DNA of 64,000 nucleotides from Nostoc carneum NIES-2107 (GCA_002368155.1 AP018180.1:2575947-2639946), one strand, 5' to 3'. Numbered from the stretch's first letter, positions 9,011-18,870 are shown. Numbers and translations are program-made. Notes: generated by a model from the sequence alone, not told the origin.

Positions 9011-10318
9011 ATGACTTTCCCAAAAAATAAACCCAGCCTTCCAGAGGTTCACCGTAGCATCAAAGTTCCTAATAGTAATGGCTTTTGGCGCAAAATGCTG
9101 GCTTATGCAGGGCCGGGATATTTGGTATCAGTGGGATATATCGACCCAGGAAATTGGGCTACAGATATTGCTGGGGGTGCGAAGTTCGGGTATACCTTGT
9201 TGACGGTGATTTTGCTGTCTAACTTGATGGCAATATTATTGCAATCGCTATGTGTGCGTTTGGGTGTGGCTACGGGGCGAGATTTAGCACAGGCTTGTCG
9301 AGACTATTTCAGTCCTAGAGTTAGCTTTTGTTTATGGGTATTGTGTGAGATTGCGATCGCAGCTTGTGACTTGGCAGAATTATTGGGAAGTGCGATCGCG
9401 CTACAATTGTTATTCGGCATTCCCTTAGTATGGGGTGTGTGCATCACGGCACTAGATGTCCTAGTTTTACTAGTCTTGCAGCATAAAGGCTTTCGTTATA
9501 CAGAAGCTTTGGTAATCATGCTGGTAGCAACAGTAGGCTTTTGTTTCACAGCAGAAATTCTGTTTTCTCACCCTGATATGAAGGGTATTTTGTTGGGGTA
9601 TTTACCAAAAAAAGAAATTGTCCAAAATTCAGAAATACTCTACATTGCCATTGGTATTTTAGGGGCAACAGTGATGCCTCACAACTTATATTTACACTCT
9701 TCTATTGTGCAAACTCGTGCTTGGCAACCTAATACGGAAAAAAGATGGGAAGCTATTAAGTTTGGCACAATGGATTCAACTTTTGCTCTATCTTTAGCAT
9801 TATTTATTAACTCGGCAATTTTAATTGTATCTGCTGCCACCTTTCATTTCTCTGGTAATCACAATGTGGCAGAAATTCAAGATGCTTACAAACTGCTATC
9901 GCCTTTATTAGGAGTTAGTGCTGCTAGTGCCATTTTTGGGATTGCTTTACTTGCTTCCGGTCAAAGTTCAACATTGACTGCTACCCTGGCTGGACAAATA
10001 GTCATGGAAGGCTTTTTACAATTTCGCTTTCCATCATGGTTACGGCGTTTAATTACTCGGCTGCTGGCAATTATTCCCGCGTTGATAACAATAATTATCT
10101 TTGGAGAACATAGTACAAGCCGCCTGATTATTTTGAGCCAAGTTATTCTTAGTTTGCAGCTACCTTTTGCCGTGATTCCTTTAGTGATGTTTACAAGTAA
10201 TCGTCACTTAATGGGTGAATTTGTCAATCCTTTATGGCTGAAATCTTTGGCGTGGGGAGTTGCTATGATTATTGTTGGGCTAAATGTTTGGTTGCTATTA
10301 CAAAGTATTTTGGGTTAA
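9011..10318 (+). CDS. mntH: Nramp family Mn2+/Fe2+ transporter
   Basis: A 435-aa polytopic inner-membrane protein that imports divalent metal (Mn2+, also Fe2+) with protons. The two signature unwound helices are present: DPGN at residues 45-48 in TM1 (metal-binding Asp and Asn) and MPHN at 222-225 in TM6 (metal-binding Met). About eleven hydrophobic spans follow, and the length is normal for bacterial MntH. The short cytoplasmic N-terminus matches the family, so the ATG at 9011 is accepted. It stands alone between the divergent SWIM-like gene and the palindrome at 10324. Mn2+ supply for photosystem II is the expected role. Regulation cannot be read from the upstream region. Confidence 0.95.
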   Translation: MTFPKNKPSLPEVHRSIKVPNSNGFWRKMLAYAGPGYLVSVGYIDPGNWATDIAGGAKFGYTLLTVILLSNLMAILLQSLCVRLGVATGRDLAQACRDYFSPRVSFCLWVLCEIAIAACDLAELLGSAIALQLLFGIPLVWGVCITALDVLVLLVLQHKGFRYTEALVIMLVATVGFCFTAEILFSHPDMKGILLGYLPKKEIVQNSEILYIAIGILGATVMPHNLYLHSSIVQTRAWQPNTEKRWEAIKFGTMDSTFALSLALFINSAILIVSAATFHFSGNHNVAEIQDAYKLLSPLLGVSAASAIFGIALLASGQSSTLTATLAGQIVMEGFLQFRFPSWLRRLITRLLAIIPALITIIIFGEHSTSRLIILSQVILSLQLPFAVIPLVMFTSNRHLMGEFVNPLWLKSLAWGVAMIIVGLNVWLLLQSILG

Positions 10319-10323
10319 CAGGA

Positions 10324-10359
10324 GTTGCAGAGACGCGATTAATCGCGTCTGTACAAGAG
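10324..10359. repeat. Dispersed palindrome, copy B
   Basis: Perfect 20-base palindrome AGACGCGATTAATCGCGTCT at 10331-10350, flanked by GTTGCAG on the left and GTACAAGAG on the right. It begins 6 bases after the mntH stop and could act as a transcript-end hairpin. Confidence 0.85.
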
Positions 10360-10492
10360 TTCTGAGTAAAAATCCCCGCCTCGACTTTCATGCTTGACGG
10401 TGAAACTTGTTTCATCGGCACTGCCTTCTGCACTGAATCACATCCCCTGCATCTCAACTTGATAAGTAGTCTGACAGAATTAATTACACAAA

Positions 10493-10586
10493 GTCATTGC
10501 GAATGGAGCGAAGCGGAATGAAGCAATCGCAAGAGCTGGGATTGCTTCTCTTCGAGACGCTACGCGAACGCTTCGCTCGCAATGAC
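10493..10586. repeat. 94-bp element with GTCATTGCGA inverted ends
   Basis: Perfect 10-bp inverted termini (GTCATTGCGA at 10493-10502 and TCGCAATGAC at 10577-10586) enclose further nested inverted sequence such as GCGAAGCG...CGCTTCGC. This is the form of a common non-coding cyanobacterial interspersed repeat, probably a folded mobile unit. Confidence 0.8.
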
Positions 10587-10637
10587 TGTAAATATTTTTG
10601 TCCAAGTACTTAGATATATCAAGGAGAAAACCAAGCT

Positions 10638-11315
10638 ATGAACTACATTTACTCTTCTGTGACCATCCTAGCCATAACTACAAGCCTAGTGAGTGGAATA
10701 CCTGCTGTCCATGCACAAGAACCACAAACGCGCATCCAATCGATGAATTTTCAACAATACCATAACCGAGGTGTGCAAAAGCTGGAACAAGGCAACTTCA
10801 ACGGCGCAGTAGAAGATTTTAGCCGGGTAGTACAATTAAATCCCAAATACTATGAAGGTTTTTGCTTGAGAGGTTTAGCAAAATCTCAATTAGGAAACTT
10901 TCAAGCAGCTGTTATTGACTTCGATCAAGCACTGCGACTTAACCCCAATCATACAGATGCTTACAACAGTCGGGGAACTGCCCATGCAGAATTAGGAAAC
11001 ATTCAAGCCGCAATTACCGACTTTAATCATGTACTCAGGATTGATCCCAATTCTGTAGATGCTTACTATAACAGGGGTTTTTTGAATTATAGACAGGGTA
11101 ATCACCAAAAAGCGATCGCTGACTTTAACCAAGTACTCAAAATTAACCCCAACTTAGCTGATGCTTATGGTAACCGCGGGCTAGCTCAATATGCTTTAGG
11201 CGATCGCAAAAATGCTATTAATGATTTACAGCAAGCTGCAAGTTTGTTTCAACAACAAGGAGATACCCAAAAGTATCAGCAAACACAAGCTATTATTGAG
11301 CAGATTCAGCAGTAA
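10638..11315 (+). CDS. Secreted or periplasmic TPR protein
   Basis: A 225-aa protein with a signal peptide (hydrophobic segment about residues 6-20, cleavage probably after VHA near residue 26) and about five tetratricopeptide repeats from residue 40 to 215. The repeats carry the A--DF--AL-LNP pattern (for instance AVIDFDQALRLNPN) and repeat at 34-residue spacing. TPR arrays mediate protein-protein contacts, so this is probably a periplasmic scaffold or assembly factor; no partner is suggested by the neighbours. AAGGAG lies 12 bases before the ATG. It is monocistronic, with repeats on both sides. Confidence 0.85.
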   Translation: MNYIYSSVTILAITTSLVSGIPAVHAQEPQTRIQSMNFQQYHNRGVQKLEQGNFNGAVEDFSRVVQLNPKYYEGFCLRGLAKSQLGNFQAAVIDFDQALRLNPNHTDAYNSRGTAHAELGNIQAAITDFNHVLRIDPNSVDAYYNRGFLNYRQGNHQKAIADFNQVLKINPNLADAYGNRGLAQYALGDRKNAINDLQQAASLFQQQGDTQKYQQTQAIIEQIQQ

Positions 11316-11489
11316 GCAATATCTCGGTTCAAGGTTGTAAAAATTATTTTTCAGCAGTTAATCTTCTGGGTGGGCAAACAAAGCTTACCCTTAAATTTAG
11401 TTTATCTGAACGGCATAAACTAGAAAATTGCTATTAAAAAGATAATTAAATTACTGATACCAATAAAAAAAGAATATGACAGATTGTAG

Positions 11490-11510
11490 GGGCAAGGCAC
11501 TGCCTTGCCC
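11490..11510. repeat. 21-base GC-rich palindrome
   Basis: Inverted arms GGGCAAGGCA and TGCCTTGCCC around one base. A related form with one changed base recurs at 13334-13352, so it is a repeat family and not a unique terminator. The rest of 11316-11626 is AT-rich with nothing else recognisable. Confidence 0.7.
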
Positions 11511-11626
11511 TCTAGAATATATTGATGTATCGCATACATTATTTGTAGTGGTATGATTCTAAAAAATCCCTTGATATTTAAGCAATAATCGCATAACCTA
11601 GATGTTCAGTTATCTCTAATAAACTA

Positions 11627-12010
11627 ATGAACAAAAAGCTCATACTGAATTTATTTGCTAGTTCCTCAATTTTTACCTCGTTGATGTCTACACTGGGGGT
11701 CATCAATCCTGCCCATGCTAGTGTTAACCTCACCCAGCGATTACTACACACTAATGACGGTCGTACCTGTATTAGTAATCCCCACGGCTTCAAGAATTTT
11801 GTCTGTATTCGAGATTCTGAGAGAAATCCCAACTCACCCCTACCAGCCAAATCAACGGTAATCTCGGCACAGACATCTGATAGCACAGTTGCAGAACTTA
11901 ACTTTACCGATGAGGAAAGTGAGGCTGCAATTAGATTATTTAAATGTGACTGTCCATTTTGCATTAATTCTTTGCGACAGTTACGCGGTACTGGCAACTT
12001 AGTTTATTAA
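11627..12010 (+). CDS. Small secreted Cys-containing hypothetical protein
   Basis: A 127-aa protein of unknown function. It has a classical signal peptide: a Lys-Lys start, a hydrophobic core to about residue 25 and an AHA-S cleavage site near residue 31. The mature part is short and polar and carries four to five cysteines, two of them in CDCPFC near residues 105-110, suggesting a disulfide or metal site in the periplasm. No homologous family is recognised. The composition and a clean signal sequence make it a believable gene, with a start codon in a weak context. Confidence 0.6.
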   Translation: MNKKLILNLFASSSIFTSLMSTLGVINPAHASVNLTQRLLHTNDGRTCISNPHGFKNFVCIRDSERNPNSPLPAKSTVISAQTSDSTVAELNFTDEESEAAIRLFKCDCPFCINSLRQLRGTGNLVY

Positions 12011-12101
12011 CACTTACTTTGTATCTTTTGCTAATGGCAATAAATTTAGCATTCTTGTAACCAAATGCCATATCAAATAAACTTTATTTTTCAGGTAAAT
12101 T

Positions 12102-12192
12102 CCAATACAATTCAGATAAACTTGAAGGTTATCCACTCTGGTTTCTGTTCCCTAACTTCCACAAAATAGTTTTTATAACTGAACTGTATTGG
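12102..12192. mobile_element. MITE-like element, 91 bp
   Basis: Inverted termini CCAATACAATTCAGATAAA (left) and the complement of CCAATACAGTTCAGTTATAA (right) enclose about 50 non-coding bases. The flanks, AGGTAAATT on the left and AGGAAATT on the right, look like a degraded target duplication. The same terminal sequence appears alone at 19707. Confidence 0.65.
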
Positions 12193-12206
12193 AGGAAATT
12201 CAAAAT

Positions 12207-12659
12207 CTACTTTGCTGTTTTCTCCGTACTTTTGCCATTCGTATCATTTTTCTCTATTTTTAGTGATATTTCAGTGTTAGCTAGTGCAGTTATTGGTGTT
12301 GCATCCGCAGCAGTTCGCTTCTTACTCTGGCGCGCTTTTCCACCCGCCTGCATATACTGGAAACTTTTCTTACCATAGCGTGTCCCCACAGTCACCAACA
12401 TTTTTTCAGAGTAATTGCTCAAATCTTCCTCTAGCAATTGAATTTCCCCCATTGCTTCATCCAGACTAGAAAGCATCTTGTTGTAGTCAGATAGCTTCAT
12501 TTGCAAGGTTTGAATTCGCCTCCCATACTCTGCCATACTCAATCCTTCACCAAAATCCAGCGTTTCACTAATCGAGCGCATCCCCGACATTCGTCGTGTT
12601 GCTTTCTCCAACGCCTTAGAACTACGTTTCAATCGTGTCATATATGCATCTCCTGCCAA
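12207..12659 (-). CDS. Conserved cyanobacterial coiled-coil hypothetical, paralogue 1
   Basis: A 150-aa cytoplasmic protein of unknown function with a central helical, probably coiled-coil region (about residues 45-90) and a signature RYGKKSFQYMQAGG near 94-107, followed by a basic Lys/Arg-rich tail. It is a clear paralogue of the protein at 40702: both share IDFGE/LDFGE near residue 35-40, a long amphipathic helix, and RYGK-S-xx-Y-xx-AGG, then a basic tail. The tail suggests nucleic-acid or polyanion binding, which is inference. An internal ATG at codon 7 (MTRLKR) is an alternative start. The gene lies just after the MITE-like element. Confidence 0.65.
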   Translation of the reverse strand: MAGDAYMTRLKRSSKALEKATRRMSGMRSISETLDFGEGLSMAEYGRRIQTLQMKLSDYNKMLSSLDEAMGEIQLLEEDLSNYSEKMLVTVGTRYGKKSFQYMQAGGKARQSKKRTAADATPITALANTEISLKIEKNDTNGKSTEKTAK

Positions 12660-12918
12660 AGATGATATGAAAATTACAGCAATTTCTACCTCTAGGGATT
12701 GAGCATGGCTTAAATCCCTAGATAATGGTTTATTTACCTGAAAATAGCTGTAATAGATACTTGTATTCCCACTCTAGCCATCTCCCATCCTGATTGCCCT
12801 GAGCAGAAACCACGAAAACTATAGTATGGGCTACAGTGATATTCTAGGCATATTCGCTAATATTACGGAAAAGCTCATAATTAAAGCTTGAAAGCTTTGA
12901 TTTATTCGTCTTGAGTTC

Positions 12919-13191
12919 CTAAATATCGTTTCCGGGTACCTAATCATCGTTTCCGGGTACCTAATCATCGTTTCTGGGTACCTAATCATCGTTTCCGGGT
13001 AGCCAATCATTGTTTCCGGGTAGCCAATCATCGTTTCTGGGTACCTAATCATCGTTTCCGGGTAGCCAATCATTGTTTCCGAGTACCTAATTATCGTTTC
13101 CGGGTACCCTATCATCGTTTCCGGGTAGTCAATCATCGTTTCTGGGTACCCTATCATTGCGTCCGACTACCCAATCATAGTTTCCTGGTAG
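12919..13191. repeat. 13-copy 21-bp tandem repeat
   Basis: Thirteen consecutive 21-base units, consensus CTAATCATCGTTTCCGGGTAC, occupy exactly 273 bases with no spacer. Most units differ by one to three bases (C/T in CGTTTC/TGTTTC, GGGTAC/GGGTAG alternation). Because 21 is a multiple of 3 the minus strand stays open and reads as a degenerate seven-residue repeat, but there is no ribosome site and a TAG lies in frame within the last unit. Confidence 0.9.
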
Positions 13192-13653
13192 GCTCATATT
13201 TTACACTTTGAAGCTTATGTCTCTCCGTAAAAATCATGGGATCAGCTTGCCTCCTGCCTTACCATAACTATAATTCTTCAAACCGAGCTACTTACAGCAG
13301 ATTGCAAGTTGGTGAGGTATAGATAATTGTCAAGGCAAGGCACTACCTTGCCGCGAAGCGCATACCTCATTTACCTGCAATAAGCAGTATATTCCCTGAG
13401 CAAATACGAAATTCAAATAGCTAAATTAAGATAAATTGCTAAATTGTGAACTTATAATTACAATTATCAAAAAATGAAAAATGTTGATATTTGTTACTTC
13501 AAACTAAATACTCAGCAATTTATCGCTTAATATGCATAAAGCTAAAGATGACAAATAAATTCTTAAAAAATAATTAAACTTAAAATATTTATTTTAAATT
13601 AAACTTTTTTGTTGGTTATCTATCACATTCCCGACCTCAAGAAAGCTTTTGAT
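13192..13653. other. AT-rich intergenic and leader region
   Basis: Contains the GGCAAGGCACTACCTTGCC palindrome at 13334-13352 and then about 280 bases of strongly AT-rich DNA before the large kinase gene. I saw no gene in it. The promoter of the kinase is probably here. Confidence 0.5.
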
Positions 13654-16600
13654 ATGAAAATTTTAGTTGTAGAAGATGACGAGCTACTTGTACATGTGCT
13701 GAGCGAGATTCTCGCTAGCCTGAACTATGCTGTTGAGGTGGCTGAGGATGGAGATACGGCGCGGGATTTAATTGAAACTTATGATTATGATTTAGTACTC
13801 TTGGATGTGATGCTGCCAAAAATGGACGGCATTAGTCTTTGTCGTCATATCCGATCGCGTGGTTTGCAAATGCCTGTTTTGTTATTAACGGGGTGTGATA
13901 GCAGCCATGAAAAAGCCATCGGCTTAGATGCAGGGGCAGATGATTATGTGGTTAAACCTTTTGACCAAGAAGAATTAGTGGCGCGGGTGCGGGCTTTATT
14001 ACGTCGGGGTGGGACAACTTCACAACCTGTATTGGAGTGGGGTAATTTAAAGCTCGACCCCATTAGCTGCGAAGTCAGATACAACCAAGAACTGCTGTCA
14101 TTAACCCCGAAGGAATATGCACTCTTAGAACTTTTCTTGCGAAACAGTCGCCGGGTATTTAGTTGCGGCATGATTTTAGAGCATCTTTGGTCTTACGAAG
14201 ATACTCCTGGTGAAGAAGCTGTGCGTACCCATATTAAGGGGCTGCGGATGAAGCTACGAAGTGTGGGAGCAGCCAGCGATTTAATTGAAACAGTTTATGG
14301 AATTGGCTATCGACTTAAACCCCAAACACCAGAAGAACAGGGTAATAAAGCAGAATTAGACGCAAAAAAATCTGCTAATTCACATCAAAAATCACAACAA
14401 CAAACACTCGCAGCAGTTGCGGGTATTTGGCAAAAATTTCAAGGGCGAGTTAATCAGCAATTAGAGGTACTAGAACAAGCATCTGTCAGCCAGAAAACCT
14501 TAAATCCCGAATTGCGATCGCAAGCTGCTCAAGAAGCCCATACTTTAGCAGGTTCCTTGGGTACTTTTGGTTTACCTCATGGTTCCAAATTGGCACGCAA
14601 AATTGAGCAATTGCTAAAATCTGACAAAATTTTGACGCAATCAGAGAATAGCAAATTACAAAATTGGGTGCAACGATTGCGGCAAGAAATTGAGAGCCAA
14701 CAGCAGCAAGCAGCATCTCCAACCACTGATAATGATGACAATCCCTTGGTTTTGCTAGTTGATGCCAATGGTAAATTAGCGGAACAATTAAAACTTGAAT
14801 CGGCTAACTGGAATGTCACAGTTACAGCTGCTAACAGCATTGAATCTGCTCGACATCTCATCTACCGGGAGCATCCTAGTGTAGTATTACTTGACCCCAG
14901 TGTTGCCCCCAATCCCCAAGAAAGTTTCAGCCTACTCACCGAACTTGCTCAAAACAAACCACCCATCCCTGTGTTAGTTTTTACCGAGCAAAGCGATTTT
15001 AGCAACCGCTTGCAAATAGCACGCAATGGCGGACATAGATTTTTGCAAAAGCCGATGTCGGCGGCGCAGGTGTTAGAAGCTGTCACCCAAGTATTGCAAC
15101 AAGCGCCCCATGCGGAAGCCAAAATCTTAGCTGTAGATGACGATCCCCATATTTTGGCGTTGTTAGAAACTTTACTTAGTCCTTGGGGGCTGAAAGTAAT
15201 AGGTTTACAAGACCCGCGACAGTTCTGGACAACGCTAGAAACCGTCGCCCCAGATATGCTGATTTTAGATGTGGAAATGCCCCATAGCAATGGTATCGAA
15301 CTATGCCAAGTAGTACGGAACGATGCCCGGTGGAGTGAGTTGCCGATTTTATTCCTGACAGTTCACAGTGATGCTGTCATTGTCAATCAGGTATTTAGTG
15401 CTGGCGCTGATGATTTTGTCAGCAAACCGATTGTCGGGCCAGAACTGGTGAATCGGATTATTAATCGCCTAGAACGGATCAAACTGTTGCGGCGGGTGAC
15501 CAAATGCCAGAATCGGGAAGTGACTGCATCAGAAAATCGCTGGCGATCGCTGTTTGATAGTAAGCATGAATGTATCACTGTAATTGCCGCCGATGGTAAG
15601 TTGTTGGAAATTAACCCCGCTTGTCTAGCCATGTTGGAAGCCAATAACAATGCGGCGGTAATTGGTAAGTCAATTTACGAACTCATTTCCCCTGAATATC
15701 AGCAGCAATTCCGCCAATTCCACGCCAGTATTTGTCAAGGTAATCAAGGAACTCTCCAATTTGAAATTGTCAGTTCTAAAGGACATCGGCGCTGGCTAGA
15801 AACTCACGCTGTACCTCTGCGCTATGAAGCAGATGGCACAACTGTGCAGTTGGCGATCATGCAAGATATTACTGAATATAAACAAGCAGAAATTGAAATT
15901 CGCCGGGTAAATCGCACTCTGCAAGCTTTAACTAATTGCAGTCAGGTATTGGTGCGCGCCAAAGACGAGTTAGATTTGCTGCAAAGAATTTGTCAAATGA
16001 TCGTCGAAGTTGGCGATTATCGTTTGGCATGGGTAGGTTTAGCAGAACATGATGCCCAAAGCACCATTAGTCCCGTCGCCCAAGCTGGTTACGAAGATGG
16101 ATATTTGCAATCTCTCAACCTCAATTGGGCAGATAATCCCGCAGGTTTGGGGCCAGTCGGGACAGCGATTCGCACAGGAGAAACCTGTATTATTCAAAAT
16201 ATTTTAACTGACCCCCATTATGAAATTTGGCGATGTCAGGCGATTAAGCAAGGCTATGCTGCATCCATTGCTTTACCCTTAACAGCCGATGGGCAAGTTT
16301 TGGGTGCATTGAATATCTACGCCACTGAACCAGAAGCCTTTGATGCTGATGAGGTGAAACTTTTAGAAGCCCTAGCCATAGACCTAGCTTACGGGATGAT
16401 GGCCTTACGCAATCAACGCGATCGCCAAATAGCCGAAGCCGCATTACAAAAAAGTCAGCAAAGCTACCAACAGCTAGTAGAACTTTGCCCAGAAGCAATT
16501 TTTATTGAAAGCGAAGGTAATTTTGTCTTTGTTAACAGCGCCGCCGTGCAGTTGTTTGGTGCTACCCAACCGCAAGAATTACTTGGTAAACAGGTATTAG

Positions 16601-18825
16601 GGTTAGTTCATCCCGATTCGCAACCAGCAGTGCGCGAACAGCTGCAACTGCTAAAAACCTCCACCCAGCCAGTTACCCTGGAAGAAGCCCAATTTCTGCG
16701 CTTAGATGGCCAAGCGATCGCACTGGAAATCGCCGCCGCTGCGTTTACCTACCAAAATCAACCCGCATCGCAAGTTGTCGCCCGTGATATTACTGCGCGT
16801 AAACAAACGGAAGCATTATTACATCAAGTCAATAATGAATTGGAATTAAGAGTAGCCGAACGGACGGCAGAGTTAATTAGTCTGAATTTGAAACTACAAG
16901 CAGAACTCGACGAACGTCAGTCCATCCAAGAACAGCTACGCATCTCCCAGGCGAAATTTGCCCGAATTTTAGATATTGCAGATGATGCGATTATTTCCAT
17001 CGACGCTACGCAAAAAATTACCTTATTTAACCAAGGCGCAGAGAAGATTTTTGGTTATCAGGCAGAAGAAGTGATGGGGCAGCAGTTAGATATACTCTTA
17101 CCATTACGCTTTGCCTCAGCCCATCGTCATCATGTCGGCGACTTTGGTAAATCTCCCAGCCCCGCCCGGAGAATGGGCGAACGGAGAGAAATCTATGGTA
17201 TGCGTCGGGATGGCACAGAATTTCCGGCAGAAGCTTCGATTTCTAAGTTAGATATGGGAGGAAATACTTATTATACTGTTATTCTCCGGGATATTACAGA
17301 GCGCAAACTAGTCGAGCGGATGAAAGACGAATTTGTCTCCGTCGTCAGTCACGAACTCCGCACCCCCCTGACTTCCATTCACGGCTCTCTAGGAATGTTA
17401 GTTAGTGGTTTACTCCCAGCCAACTCAGAACAGGGAAAACGCCTGCTGCAAATTGCTACAGATAGTACTGAGCGCCTAGTCCGCCTAATCAATGACATCT
17501 TAGACATTGAGCGCATCGAGTCTGGTAGGGTAAAAATGGAACGGGAAATCTGTAATGTCGCAGATTTGATTAAATCCGCCGTCAATGTCATCCAACCGCT
17601 AGCAGAGAAACTCGGAGTGCAACTTTCCATTGCTGACGTGTCAATACAACTCTGGGCAGATCCCGACAGAATTGTGCAAACCTTAACTAATCTGCTGAGT
17701 AACGCCATTAAATTTTCCCATACAGGGGAAACGGTGTGGTTGACAGCCAAAACCCAAGGCAATGAAGTATTATTCGCCGTCAAAGATACCGGACGCGGGA
17801 TTCCTGCCAACAAACTCGATAGTATATTTGAGCGCTTTCAACAAGTTGACTCCTCCGATTCCCGCAACCATGATGGTACTGGTTTAGGTTTAGCGATTTG
17901 TAAGAGTATTGTGCAACAGCATAGCGGGCGAATTTGGGTAGAAAGTATTTTAGATGAAGGTAGTACTTTTTACTTTACATTACCCATTCTTTCAGCTCGG
18001 CAAACGCCTGAGCCAGTTCAGGCGATCGCACCCGAATCAGGATACATGACTCAGCACTCCCCCTTAGTCTTAGTCTGTGATGATGACCCAGCAATTGGTC
18101 AGGAATTACAAACCGTACTAAAAAAAGGCGGATATCAAGTCATCACCGTAGCCAACGGCCAAGAAGCGATCGCCGCCGCCGCTAGCCAAAATCCCGACGT
18201 AATTTTATTAGATTTACTCATGCCAGGGATGAATGGTTGGGAAACAATGGCAGTATTAAAAGAGCGTGCCGATACCAAAGATATTCCGATTGTGATTTGT
18301 AGTGTCTACAAACAAAATAGTAATAGTCAACCCACTGCCGACTTTGTGGATTGGGTGAGTAAACCAGTCCAAGAAAGTAACCTGTTAAAATCACTGAGAC
18401 AAGCAGTAGCCACAGCTTCTAAGCGAGTCAAAATTCTGATTGTGGAAGACGACAACGACTTAGCGCAACTACTGATAACCCTATTTGAAAGGCATGATAT
18501 TGACACCTACCTCGCCAAAACCGGCAGAGAAGCCATCCGCCTGAGTCAACAAGTCAACCCTGACTTACTAATTCTCGACTTAATTTTGCCAGAAAGCGAC
18601 GGTTTTGCCGTTGTTGACTGGCTACAGAAACACAATCAACTATGTAGCACCCCTGTGGTAGTTTACTCCGCCACAGACTTAGACGAATCAGAACGCGATC
18701 GCCTGAAATTAGGACATACAGAATTTTTAACCAAAGGACGTGTCACCACCCAAGAATTTGAACAACGGGTAATGGAATTACTGCAGCGAATTACACACAA
18801 TAAACAAGAAGGAGAGCAATTTTAA
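13654..18825 (+). CDS. Giant hybrid kinase with N-terminal OmpR-type regulator
   Basis: A 1723-aa single-chain signalling protein. In order (approximate residues): receiver 1-118 with VEDDE and LLDVMLP; OmpR/PhoB winged helix 128-225 (ALLELFLRN, VRTHIKGLRMKL, GIGYRL); Hpt-like helix bundle with AHTLAGSLGTFG near 290; degenerate receiver 363-485; receiver 488-610 (DVEMP, KP); PAS 625-745; GAF 775-925; PAS 935-1050; PAS 1095-1215; HisKA with SHELRTPL (His about 1233); HATPase with DTGRGI and GTGLGLAI; two C-terminal receivers 1475-1590 and 1598-1715. It combines sensor, phosphorelay and a DNA-binding output in one polypeptide. I prefer the ATG at 13654, which begins exactly at the receiver strand, over the TTG at 13609. 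The signal sensed is unknown. The receiver at 19134 is a likely partner. Confidence 0.9.
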   Translation: MKILVVEDDELLVHVLSEILASLNYAVEVAEDGDTARDLIETYDYDLVLLDVMLPKMDGISLCRHIRSRGLQMPVLLLTGCDSSHEKAIGLDAGADDYVVKPFDQEELVARVRALLRRGGTTSQPVLEWGNLKLDPISCEVRYNQELLSLTPKEYALLELFLRNSRRVFSCGMILEHLWSYEDTPGEEAVRTHIKGLRMKLRSVGAASDLIETVYGIGYRLKPQTPEEQGNKAELDAKKSANSHQKSQQQTLAAVAGIWQKFQGRVNQQLEVLEQASVSQKTLNPELRSQAAQEAHTLAGSLGTFGLPHGSKLARKIEQLLKSDKILTQSENSKLQNWVQRLRQEIESQQQQAASPTTDNDDNPLVLLVDANGKLAEQLKLESANWNVTVTAANSIESARHLIYREHPSVVLLDPSVAPNPQESFSLLTELAQNKPPIPVLVFTEQSDFSNRLQIARNGGHRFLQKPMSAAQVLEAVTQVLQQAPHAEAKILAVDDDPHILALLETLLSPWGLKVIGLQDPRQFWTTLETVAPDMLILDVEMPHSNGIELCQVVRNDARWSELPILFLTVHSDAVIVNQVFSAGADDFVSKPIVGPELVNRIINRLERIKLLRRVTKCQNREVTASENRWRSLFDSKHECITVIAADGKLLEINPACLAMLEANNNAAVIGKSIYELISPEYQQQFRQFHASICQGNQGTLQFEIVSSKGHRRWLETHAVPLRYEADGTTVQLAIMQDITEYKQAEIEIRRVNRTLQALTNCSQVLVRAKDELDLLQRICQMIVEVGDYRLAWVGLAEHDAQSTISPVAQAGYEDGYLQSLNLNWADNPAGLGPVGTAIRTGETCIIQNILTDPHYEIWRCQAIKQGYAASIALPLTADGQVLGALNIYATEPEAFDADEVKLLEALAIDLAYGMMALRNQRDRQIAEAALQKSQQSYQQLVELCPEAIFIESEGNFVFVNSAAVQLFGATQPQELLGKQVLGLVHPDSQPAVREQLQLLKTSTQPVTLEEAQFLRLDGQAIALEIAAAAFTYQNQPASQVVARDITARKQTEALLHQVNNELELRVAERTAELISLNLKLQAELDERQSIQEQLRISQAKFARILDIADDAIISIDATQKITLFNQGAEKIFGYQAEEVMGQQLDILLPLRFASAHRHHVGDFGKSPSPARRMGERREIYGMRRDGTEFPAEASISKLDMGGNTYYTVILRDITERKLVERMKDEFVSVVSHELRTPLTSIHGSLGMLVSGLLPANSEQGKRLLQIATDSTERLVRLINDILDIERIESGRVKMEREICNVADLIKSAVNVIQPLAEKLGVQLSIADVSIQLWADPDRIVQTLTNLLSNAIKFSHTGETVWLTAKTQGNEVLFAVKDTGRGIPANKLDSIFERFQQVDSSDSRNHDGTGLGLAICKSIVQQHSGRIWVESILDEGSTFYFTLPILSARQTPEPVQAIAPESGYMTQHSPLVLVCDDDPAIGQELQTVLKKGGYQVITVANGQEAIAAAASQNPDVILLDLLMPGMNGWETMAVLKERADTKDIPIVICSVYKQNSNSQPTADFVDWVSKPVQESNLLKSLRQAVATASKRVKILIVEDDNDLAQLLITLFERHDIDTYLAKTGREAIRLSQQVNPDLLILDLILPESDGFAVVDWLQKHNQLCSTPVVVYSATDLDESERDRLKLGHTEFLTKGRVTTQEFEQRVMELLQRITHNKQEGEQF

Positions 18826-18870
18826 ATCTAATCAGGACTTACGCAACTGGTACAGTGATCCTCTGGCATA

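Noticed and set aside
12831-13157. 108-residue open frame over the 21-bp repeat (MIGYPET repeats) as a gene
   Set aside because: It starts inside the repeat, has an in-frame TAG just upstream and no ribosome site; openness follows from the 21-base period.
12919-13191. CRISPR array
   Set aside because: The 21-base units are contiguous with no spacers, and no cas genes are nearby.
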